This document shows positions 47,601-59,600 of a stretch of 64,000 bases of DNA, piece by piece. The stretch is from Asterias rubens (lineage: Eukaryota; Echinodermata; Asteroidea; Forcipulatida; Asteriidae). The notes under the pieces are model-generated. The model saw only the letters and a program-made list of their open reading frames with translations. It was not told where the DNA came from and did no database searches. The stretch's first letter is position 1. Each line of letters starts with the position of its first letter. Where the stretch lies: positions 4,683,171-4,747,170 of the forward strand of contig NC_047069.1 of the NCBI RefSeq assembly GCF_902459465.1, written 5' to 3'. Made by a program: the position numbers and the translations under genes.

Positions 47601-50600
47601 TCGCTTTTGGAAACGGAAAGGGCACCGAGGCATTTTCTCTCTTTGGTAAAGGGCACCCTATGAGGAGGTTTAAAATTTCTACTGCCAGAGCGTATAAAGG
47701 GCACGAAGGCAGTGACCAGGCCGGGGCATGAAGGCGTTCACCTTCGTTACCTTCATGGGGTATCCAGGCCTGAGTATTTGCACTTTGAGTGACCCATCCC
47801 TAAAACAACAAACCTAAGAATGTTTAAGTCAAGTGGCCATGCGATTTTGTGAAAAATGTTTGGGGAAAAAACTAATACTAACACTGTTTTCAATCATCAG
47901 GTTTTTGCTGCGAGATCAAAACAAATTGTTTTACTTATTTCTCAAAACTATAGAATTTCAGGCAATGGAAGTTTTTAACCATACCATCTTTTACCATGCC
48001 GTGCAATTGGGCAAATTTATAGCTTACAATGTACATGTGTAGTCTATACTACACTGTAATGTACATTTACGCATACTGTCCTTGATGGGTTTATATTTTA
48101 GTTCAATGTCCAAAGTGCGTGTGGTCATTCTTCTGAGAAAACCATTACTGTTCAAATCAGAATTCATTAGATTTGTTAAGATTCGTGCTTATTTCGCACT
48201 AACCATAATAATTTGGTTTGGTTGATCAGTATGTGGATAGTTCCTAAATGGTTAAAATGTGTTGTAGGGTAACATGTTATTGTTAATCAGCCTAATTATA
48301 GTTCATGAATTTCCAGTGCGAACAGATGTAGTTCTTGCGTACGTGCTGGTGCACACTTGGTGTTTTTTCCCCTCTTCTGACATGGACATTGGTATTATAA
48401 GTAATGTGCCTGAACCATTACTCACTCAACCATAGTTGCTTTGTATTCACATTAGTCAGACTGATCTGTGAGTTTCTCATTCTAAGTAATGCCATAAACC
48501 ACATTCATGTTTGTATTCTAAAGTGTCGATAGGTCTATAGTGTAAGGCCATGCATTATATGTTAATTGGCTGAGCTTAATGTGTTTGAATGTGAATTCTC
48601 CCCTGCTTTGTCTGTGACTGTCGATGAATATATCCTGACAAAATTGTTGAAGGAAGTAAAAATTAACTTGAAATGGAAAAAAGAAAGAAACCGCAACAAC
48701 AGTTTGCAAGTGCTGGCTTTGGGTATGGAAAACTGAACTTTAAATGTACATTGTGTCATTGATATGGTGAGTTTATTGCCATCCTTCAAAATCAACCATT
48801 GTGTTTAACCATAGAGCAAGGACCACTGGTCATTGCTGTATGAAAACATTTGAATACGTGACCAACTAGAGTATGGGTACAATGGCTTACCTATGGGGTA
48901 TTTAGACAACCATGATTTGACGAATATCGAGTCTGCTGAGCGCATTTTCTGTCAAGTATCAAGTATGACCTTGTGTAGTGGGTTATTTTCAATATTGAGT
49001 GTATGGACTTTGAGTGTGAGTACTTTGCTAGCTGAGTACAAAAATTGAGTAAAAGTACCATCAAAATGGTACTCGAGTAGTTGACAATTGCCGAGTACAG
49101 TATTTTATACTGTAAATTAGACCAATTGTTTTTGTTTGCAGCCATCACCCTGTAGTTCGTTGTGTTTTTATAAGGGGAATTCTTTTTTTATTATACCAGA
49201 TTTATTATTAAAAAAAATTCTTGCTTAATTTTATATACTGACTTTTTATTATGGTAAAAAGACATTTATTTGAGGGAGTTTCATCTTTTTTTAAAAAGCT
49301 TTTCTATTTCATTTGGACTGACTTTTGGAATATGTAAGGCTTCTGCCTCTATGATGAGTCTATGGTATACTTCTTTCAAGTTTCAACAAGGTTAATTACA
49401 CAGGAATCACAACGGTCTGAAGACGGAACAATCTATCAATTCTGCTCACTATTGAGCCGGGGTATGTACTGAGCCAAGACAGTCAATAAAGAACAGCCTA
49501 AACAAGCGCGCAACACTTCAGGAATCCTTGCTACTATTTGACATTACTGTAATTTGATCCCACATCCTCCCCCAACAGGAAGGATAGGCTAGGCAATTCC
49601 TCTGCACAATGTAGATCATATCACATTCTGGAACTGCTGTGTAGCGGGCCGGCGTCAACGCATGCTATCTAAGATTAATTGTAATATTCAGAGTAATTCT
49701 TTATAACAGTAGTTACTGCCTTGAAGCCTGTGGCTGCTGTCTGGGGCTTTAATTTAGTGAGAGGCAGTGACGTAGTCTTTGGACAATACACGTAAGAGGA
49801 ATTTGCGTTGGAGATACGCGGGCACTCTGTGCGAACGTGATAAATATTGCTTACAGGTGCTTAAAAACAGGGGGACTCCAATTGTGTTACTATCCAAATG
49901 GTGTTCGTCGTGCCTTTTCAGCTGGCAAGATTTCCCATCCGCGTTTTTATAATTTGGTCAGTAGTGAAACATTGATCCTTTGAGGTTGAATTTAAAATTG
50001 TGGTTGGTTTGATGCTGGTACTTTTGACAATTTTGTTATAGTTTCAACTAGACAGTATTTTTGTAGTTTGATTTATTAGGTACTGTGGAAAATTTGGTGG
50101 TTCTTAAATGAGCCAAATTTGGCAGATTTTGTAAAGTTTATAAGCTATAAGTTTTTGTTTGCGGTTTGAAAACAGTTAAAAGCAGTTAATCGTTTCTGAT
50201 GAAGAACAAGTACTAGGCATTTTGTAAATTTAAGCACTATTTTGCATGCTTTCTGAGTTTTACAGGAAAAGTCTTTGCATGCATTCTTGCTCCTAATCAT
50301 TAATCAGAGAAGAAGGGGAAAAAAACCTAGACAAGAACAAAAGAAAGAAAAGCAGACACGTGTAAAGGAAACCTCCAAAAATGGTTTCGGATTTGAAATT
50401 TGTCCATGGGTGTTCATGGACTTCCAGTTTCTACATTTCATATCATGTTTCATAAAAAACATCTTAAAACTATGTGGTAGTGACTCTGTTATTTTCACTT
50501 ACTTAAATCATGCTTTTCGACAAAACATTTCAAAACAAACAGTGTGCATGTTGTTCATTTCAACAAAATATTGTCAGACAGCTAGACTAGAGGTTCAATA

Positions 50601-53600
50601 TTACTTGAAGTAACACTGTCTTGTTTTATCAAGATTTCAAGATGCAATCCCGTTTTGGCTGCCCATTTTTATTTGTTTTTTATGTAAATTTCTCACTCAA
50701 CTGAGCACAAAATGAGCTCCTACCTAGGCACATGTTGATCTTGTATTTCTATAAACCACATGACTGAAGGATGAAGCAGCAATAAGTTTCATTTCTGTTT
50801 GCACAGGTCAAATTTGACTTGTTTATTTTAGCGCAGTTAAACTTCTCATCAGGTTTATTGCAAATAACGTCAAGTTATGCTTGGCAAAGCAAACTCTGCA
50901 ATGCCAATGTGTAGTGTGGACTTCCAGACATTGACATTGGTTCTGAATCCAGAAGAACAACATGTGGTTTTTACATCAGTGTTTTTAGAAAGTTGCTTAA
51001 AGGACCCTTTGTGCAACTTGGACAATGGTCTTTTACAATCTTTCAAAGAATGATAACTTTGTTTCAAGATTGATTTGACAGCATTCCATGTACTTTTCCA
51101 TCTGTATAATTTGCTAGTAGTGGTAGTCAAAACTTGTTAAATTTTTTATTTGCTTTCTTTGTTGCCATGGGTCCATAATGTGGAGACGAAATCGGACCCT
51201 GTGTGTATGCATGTTACATGTGGGTTGACTACATTGTAGGATTTCATTTCATAGACTTTTCGGCCCAGGGCCCAATTTCATAGAGCTGCTAAGCACAAAA
51301 TTTTGCTTAGCATGAAATTTCTTCCTTGAACAAAAACAGGATTAGGCCTACCAACCAAATTTCCATTTCTTGCTTATTACAGGTGTTCAGCTATTGTTTG
51401 CTTATCCTGAAAATCATGTGGACTTTTGTTTGGTAATCCTGTTTTTATCAAGGCAACAATTTCATGCTATGCAAATTGTTGTGCTTAGCAGCTCTATGAA
51501 ATTGGGCTGTTTGGAATGGTGCCACCAATGTCCCCCAGCCATTCTGATGTTGATTGAGAAAGTCCTTTTCCTTATGAAGAATAATAATATCTGAAGGCAT
51601 GTTACCATTGATTAGTTGGACAAACTCAATCGGGGTATTTTATTGTCTTTCTGGGATGAGACTTTGAAACTACAAATCATCAAAAACAAACATTTTACTT
51701 AGTTTTTATCTGCTGATATTTTGGATCTCAAAATCATTGAAGGTCACAATTACATTGGCATTACATGTGTCCCGCCTACGTTTCCTGCAATATACATTAA
51801 ACAAGGTCCCTTCCTTTTGGCACAATTGACTTCCTTGTTACGCAGAATTTTGCCAAACAAAACGGTTTTTCTTAAACTTTGGGTTAAAATCCTAGAACTA
51901 TCCCGACCCATCAAAATCAAACATCTGAGTTTGATTCTGCATTTGGCCCGTTTTAAATTTGGACACCCTGTAGTGTTTTTACATTATTGATGTTGAACAA
52001 TTGTATACCCGGGTTTTAGATTTCCAGTAAATTTTGACCCTTATACCAAAACCTTGCTGATAATATGCACAGTAGTATATGAGTACAACTGTTTCGCTTT
52101 ATACTTGGGGCCAAGCATTACCTCCATTTTAAAGAGTAAAAATACTATGGTGTTTTTGTAAAGTCCTTGATTTTGTCAGACTTGAGAAAGGATCCTAGTA
52201 TTTATCACTCTCTTAATGGGATTTTAGGGTTAATTTTTATGGAAAGTTATTTAAAAGAGCAGAAAAGACACTCTAGCTAAACCAGCTTGACAATGATAAC
52301 TTGTTTGTTTTCAAATGCACATTTGAAATTAAGCTGGACCCCATTAAAAACTTATGTGCCTAGTATAATGCCTTGGGGAATTTTGCTGAATGGAAATCCA
52401 CACTAAGCCGCAGTCATGGCCACTGTGTGATGAAACAGTACATAGAAGATGTTAAAGATGACACCATCTATAGGCCGTTTTATCTCAACGCTTTAGTCAG
52501 CACTTAACGCCCGTACGGCCCGTCTTGCATTACCCTGTGCAGGGGTTTCAGAGTGACACGTTTATCAGTATTGAACCAACGCATTCATTTAAAAAATACT
52601 AACTGATCAATTGTCCAAGTGGTAAATATTTAAGCTAAAGTCTTCCAAGACACACCTGCTGGTTTACAATATTGGGAGGGCCTAAGAACTAGTTTTCGTA
52701 CTATTTACTGCCCAGCTCAACCATAGTATCATACAAAAAGAAATTACAAAAGAAATGCTACAACAAAACCTTTCAGTAGGCTACAAGTAATAAAAATAGC
52801 AACACTTTTCATTTGATGCAGCAGTTTATTTCTTCAACATCATTTCTCTTTTACAAAATAAGTTTTTGCACATTCTAGGTTGCATGTAAAATAGTGTCAA
52901 CATTTTAAATTGAATCAATGCACACCTGCTGTTCCGTGTAACTGTAATGAAAGTTCTCAAGAAAAACCCCCAGCAGGGCTCCCTGTAGTATCCCTAACGT
53001 ACCAATCTTTACATACAATGTACAATTACAGTATGCCACCTTGATAGTGTCCCTTCCTAATGGAATGCTATGGATCTACCTCCATGGATGAATAATGTCT
53101 CTCTAAAAGATCCCAACCATTTTACTTCAGTTAAAGGCAAATAAACCTTTGGATTTCTAACATTAGATTATTTTACTTCTATGTAAATGTATACATTATT
53201 GTATAGGAAAAAAAAGTCCACAATTGGAACACACAATCTGAGAAACGTTTCTGACAGAAACATTTCTCAGATTAAAATTTGTTTGCGATCATAGCTACAT
53301 TACTTCAAAGCGAAATGATTCTCTAGATGCCTTTGAAAGCTGACTAACCAAGAAAGTTTTGATTGCCATTAATTTTGAGAATTATAACCCTATCCCTTTC
53401 TCGTCTTGGTTCAGTTATCCATTTGAATGTTTTGCATCATCTAGCTTAAACAACAGCCCTTAGGCCTTCAATCTAATGCAAGATTCTGCATCTGTTTCAA
53501 TAATATATTCGCCTACATACCATTTTAAGTATGATGTGTTGAATGTTACATTAGATGGCCTTGCTCTAGATGCTTTGAGTTTTGGTTTGAAAGGCATGCA

Positions 53601-56600
53601 TTAGCAACAAATTTACCCTTAAAAAATACAAAGTGTAAGCAGTTTGTGAAGGTTGCAACAGGACCCTATAATTGGGAAGGGGTTTCCCAAAACTTTATTA
53701 GGTGCCCATGGGTACGTAGAAAGGCCAATGGGACTTCCCCAATGCTTCACTTTGACAAGTTGTAAACAATTTTGCAATAGAGTTGTAAAAACCCTTGGAA
53801 TATGTTTAAAAAACGAAATATCAAGAAAATATAAGAAAAAAAAACAAGCCCAAATTGATTCAATTGGCTCATATAATTGGTCATGCCTCCTGTTCAGGAA
53901 ATAGTGTCTAGAGTCTAGCCTAACAACAAGCATTATAGCAGGTCCACAGGGGTAAATAGATTACCCCATATGGAAGGGATGACATCAAGTTGGTAAAAAA
54001 AGGAAAGGGGTTTACCTGTACTGCCCTACCTTGACTCGTACAATATGCATTTATGCATGTTGTGAGCACAAACAAAAACAATTTTATTACTAAGAATGGC
54101 TATATATTGTAAAACTCCAAAACTAAACAAATGCAGCCCCCTTATCAAATCATTTGTAAATTGTATTATGTGCTCATGGCCGCTTGCTGTTTTCAAATAT
54201 GCCAATAATAAATAATAAATTTGTCAATAATTCACCAGTTGAGACAGGCCTGAAGATAGGCAAGGAAGCCAGAGGGGAAAACAATAATTATATAATATGT
54301 ACACATATTGTAATTTGTATAATTTACATCAAATAAATTTTGGTCTACACTTATAAATAAGTTGTATGTCTACATTAAAGGAACACGTTGCCTTGGTTTG
54401 GTCGAGTGGGTCTTTGAAAAGTGTTTGTAACCGTTTGTTATAAAATGCATATATGGTTAGACAGATGTTGTAAAAGTAGAATACAATGATTCACACAAAC
54501 GTGCCTCAAAATTGCACGGGTTTTCCTTTTACCTCGTCGACTAACGCGGTCGGCCATTTATGAGAGTCAAATGGCCGACCGTGTTAGTTCGCAAAGTAAA
54601 AGGAAAACCTCGCAATTTCGAGGCAAATTTGTGTGGATCATTCTATTCTACTTTTAAAACATCTTTTCAATTAAATGCATTTTATAACAAACGGTTACAA
54701 ACGCTTTTTATAGACCAACTTGTCAGATCCAAGGCAACGTGTTCCTTTAAATCAATTTTATTTCTATGTACACTAAATCATTTTTTTGTCCATGTTAATC
54801 CACATAAATAAATTTAATGTGTACACAAAAACATTATATTAAATCGATTATGTGGACATTAAATCAATTTTATGTCTACATTTATTCAAACTATGTGGGA
54901 CATAAATATGTCACCTAATAAAGTGTGTTTGAATGAAATGGGCTGCTAAAATTCTATGCAATAAACATGTTTTTATTTATTTATACAATGTAATGATTTA
55001 TTTTGTTCACGTTTGTCTTGCCTACTGAAGCAAAGACATACAGGATATTGTTTGACTTCTTTTTCTTTTCATTGGATGCATTAAAAAATAAATCAATCAA
55101 AATTTCTGCAATACTGCATTACTTGCGACTGACTGCAAAGATCTTACCTGAAGATGTATTTAATGGTTGTTTTAATCCTAATGTACACACGATTGTAATA
55201 TGGTGAATTCATCTACCTCACCCCTTTATTCGACATATGTGGCATTGTGTACGTGTTGTTGTGTTCATTTTTGCTTCTAGAATTTCATTCAAAGATTGCA
55301 CATGTATTTACGAGGAAACGTGTCCCACCCCTAAGACCCGGGGCTTTTTTTCTCACCTTGGTTTAGGCTTTGTCTACGGCTGTGGGCTATGTTTGATGTT
55401 GGAAACACTGTGCAAAATAAAGTACGTACATACTCCTCTAAAATTGATGACTGAGCCCCCCTGGCAGCCGAGGCTTTGGAAAACACCATTATTGATGATT
55501 TGTTCATGAGGGCAAGACAATTAACAAGCACCGCGGTAATGACCCAGGGCATGCTGGCAAACTTACCTCCATTGCCTCTGTTAATAATCAGGTCTATCAC
55601 TTCCCTTAATTCAATGTATCTAAAAATTGCTTTCAAAAGCAATTAGCATTCTCTGTCTCAATTTGTGTGCTGTAAAACACTTGTTTCAGGAAGTGGTTTC
55701 TGGTAACATTTTGTAAACATGAAGTAAATTGAATTGATGTTTAGCGTTCCCATAGGAAGGGGTGTCTTTGGCTTGAGACCCAGGCAACTGAATCCTGTGA
55801 AATGGTCCACTCTTTAGTACATTTTTTTGGGTGATGATGTAGGCCTTCCTCTGCACAAATATTGTTGGACTTAATTAATTGGGTTGTGTCATGATTTGTT
55901 TGCGAGGTTGATGTTGTTGTAAGGAGAGGAGGTATGTACAGTTGTTTGAGCCATGCTAGAACATGGAAGCCTGTTACTTTACAGAGGCAATTATTTCTGG
56001 TCAAGCAGCCTAGAGTGTTCCTCCGATGAGCCTTTGAGTTGTCCGTTACTAAGGAAACATGCCTTCCTTTAAAAAGAACAAAATATCAGGCCTGCAATAA
56101 TGGTCGTTCAACAAAAGTGGCTACATAGATAAAAATGTAGGACCTTTATTGTACTGCCACTCAACATTTAGAAAATATAATTTACTAGTCGCTTCCCAAC
56201 ACAGGGTGGTTTAATGTGTACAACTCTCAGCGCTTCAGACTAGATTGTAAAGCCCCAGGGTCATAAATGAAATTTATCAAGTGGTTGCTAAGGAGTTGCT
56301 AATGTTTGCTGAACACTAAACATCCTTCTCATTTGAAGGTTTTGAAATCAAGGGAGTGGTATAAAGGAAGGAAAATCACCAGCAGAGACAATGTTACCCA
56401 AACAGACAATTGCACTCCCCTTGATTAAAACAGAATTGCAATGGCAAACGCTATTGGGAAACAATTTGCTGACGTTGGGAAATAATTGACAAGTTTAGTT
56501 AATTTGGAATTGTATGTTTTTGATCGATCAAATAAACACCAGTGAGGCTTGCTAGATTTTCACACTGTGTAACTCACTTCAATTCGTTTCGTAAGTTAAT

Positions 56601-59600
56601 GATCTTCAAAGTACACACATCTTCAATGTACACACAATACAGTGTGTACTTTTTGTTTGTGACTCAAGTTAATACCACATAATTTAGCATGCCAGTAATC
56701 TCACATTCAAAGAAATCTAATCACAATTACACTAGTAAAAATGTGTTTTTCACCCCACCAACACAATCACAAGACAAAACTTTAATTCTAACAAAAAGTC
56801 CATAATAATGTCTTCGCAATCATAAGGCCTACAGTCTTGATTTGCAGCTGTGTGAAAATGCAAAAGTGCAAACCTAGTGATGGGCAATTCCACCAAAAAG
56901 TGTCCTCGGCCCAAAAAATTGAAGTCAAATTTGTGGAATTAAATTTAAAGTAGCAAGAAAGAGTGATACCTAGTGATTTCAAATCTATGTTTGTTTCATT
57001 TTTTTCCCCTTGGATTTCCATGTTTTTCATCGTTTATTAAAAAAGTTTTTTTTGTTGCCAAATTCGTGATTTTTGGGAAATGTTTGGCACAATTGTCTAT
57101 TATGCCCTCCTGGTTACATTTTAGATGATATTTTAATTATTCTTAGCTTAAAACATATAACTGGGGGTTAGTATTCACAATTTTAAAGAAACTTCATTGT
57201 AAATTTATTCACAGGGTGCTGCCACTTGTTTTAATTAGCCCTTAATTACCAATTATGAAATGTAATGTCCATGACATTGCATGGTGTTTAGTTTTATACT
57301 CTAAAGCCAGTAAGAGATATTTTCATGAAACTTCATATGTTTTGTTCATGCTAGTTTAATTATTAACTTGAACAAAACATTACATGATATTGTTTCATGT
57401 CCTGAAACTTGCTGATGAAAATGTTAACAGCAATGAGCATGTCCAGAATTTGTATAAAAATCAATTCCAAATGTTGTAATTTCAACACATTCATTAGTTA
57501 ATGACAACTGTGACGAACTGCGTGAAGAAAATGCTTTCAGAGTCCCTGGTTGGAAAAACATTGTCTCTGATACAGCACCGGGATTACTGCTTTATTATTT
57601 TAATTTGGTAATATAGTACCTGTAGTTTTTGCCTTGAATCCCTAATGAAAATTGATGGAGTGTGTAATTGCATCAATTCCCTAAGCGTGTTGAACGCAAA
57701 GCAGTTCCCTGCGCATCGGTAATCAAGAAGCGTAACAGTCAATAGGTTTTAAACCGTTTTGATTCAGACACCGGTGTATTATTGGTAGGCCTAGGGAGCT
57801 GGTAAAGCAGGCCTCATGCTAAGTTAAGGGGCACCTCTATGACGGAAATTTAAATTGCATATGGAACATTTCAACGGGCACATTAAGACAATGACCAAGG
57901 GCATGGAGGTGATTGCTTTCATTGGAAAGAGGTACAAGTGTCACAGTATAAAGCAAGTTGCCAAAATCTAATTATTTTAACATGTAGGGCCTCCTCAGTC
58001 AGTTTTCATTGCCGTTTAAATCCAATGACTTTTCATGCTTAACAATTTGTTTGAAATGGTACAGTGAAATGAATGAGTCACAAGACCTGTGGTCTTGTTG
58101 AGTTTTTTTTATGCAATCAAGTCTTCCACTATCATTTTCGTAAAACCCAGACTATGCAGTTCTTCCTAGAAATGTGTAAAATCTTTCTTTGGGGAAGTGG
58201 GAGACTATGCTTATTGTAAAGTTTCTTGTAAAGCAGCAGAGGAGGCAGCAAACATAACGCTCCTTTTTTGCAGCTCTGAGTGTACGAGCACATGCTCAGT
58301 ATTTCGACCTAGTTTTGAGCATGCGCACTGCTCGCGAGAACTGAAAAAGGATTGTAAAAGTCTGTCATTGCAACCCCTAATTTTGGACTGGAATTTTCAA
58401 ATGCTGAATTGTTGTAGCTCCCCTTTAAATTGATGCAATCATTGGCCAAGTGACAGAATGGCTTTGTCCATCAGATGTCACTCAATGAAGAGATTTGTTG
58501 GTGATGATATCACTGCAATTGCTCCAGGGTGATTTCCGTTAGTGTATGCTGTTCACTGTATTGCTTTCAATGGAAATTGCCACATTGTGTTGCAGATATT
58601 ATTTTAATGACTGCAAGGCTTTTCATCCAGGTGATAAAATTACATGTACCCTAAGGTGTTAGACAATGAATGGTTTTGCTGGTACATGTGCATTGAAGCA
58701 GAACTTCACATAATTTGTCATTAAATGGATGGTGCTCAATTTGGTCATTGAGCAAAGACTCTAGACTAAATTCCTTCCTCCATGGTGGTCCGGTGGCACA
58801 GTGGTATCTTTCCTCGCCTTCCATCTGAAGGACCCCGGTTTGAAACCTGTCTGGGCACTATGCGGATTTTACTAGGTTCTCATTCCCTTTGCGGGTTTTG
58901 CCTGAAATACTTCTTCATGGGAGTTTATCTCTCTCACTCACTTTATTGAGTTAACTTTTCTGGGAGTCCTTTACTTCACAGCCACAGTTAATGAAATGGT
59001 GTATAATAATGTGGCGGTATCTGGATTGGTGGCTACAGCTAAACAGTAAATAGGACGTCCTACAGTCATAGGTGTTACTGTAGCCACCAATTTTGGGCTT
59101 TAATAGGCTGGAGTAAAAAAATAGCCGTCTTGTCCCCTAAGTGTTGAATAAGGGTTTGATGATTTCTCCTGTATGTATACAGGAAACATGATGAACATGG
59201 TGGCAGCAAGAATAGTAGTTGCAATAATCAAACCCCTCCAACCTCCAAATGGTCTCCGACTGGCAGGAGGATAGACGGTTACGATTATCACAACTACAAG
59301 AATAGACACTGTAGAGTATAAAGTCCTTGTCAGGACCCCAACATTTCAAAAATTCTATTTTTCATTTTGCCCATCAGGAAAGTATAATAATTGTCAATCC
59401 CCTGTGAATGAGGTGTCTTTCACTAGAAAATATGTCTATTAACTCCAGTTTGACAGGAGAGACCAACACACTGCTACTCTGTACACATTGTACACCACTG
59501 TAGTCATCACATCTCAGCATTTGCAGTAAATTTACATGATCACCATGAGTTAGACTCGGTGGATGCTAAGTCAGTAACGAGGCGGTGCTAGCAGTAATGA

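Noticed and set aside
53235..53273. A microRNA precursor hairpin (AATCTGAGAAACGTTTCT and inverted partner)
   Set aside because: The stem is only ~18 bp with a 3-nt loop, too short for a pre-miRNA. Likely a chance or small-repeat hairpin.
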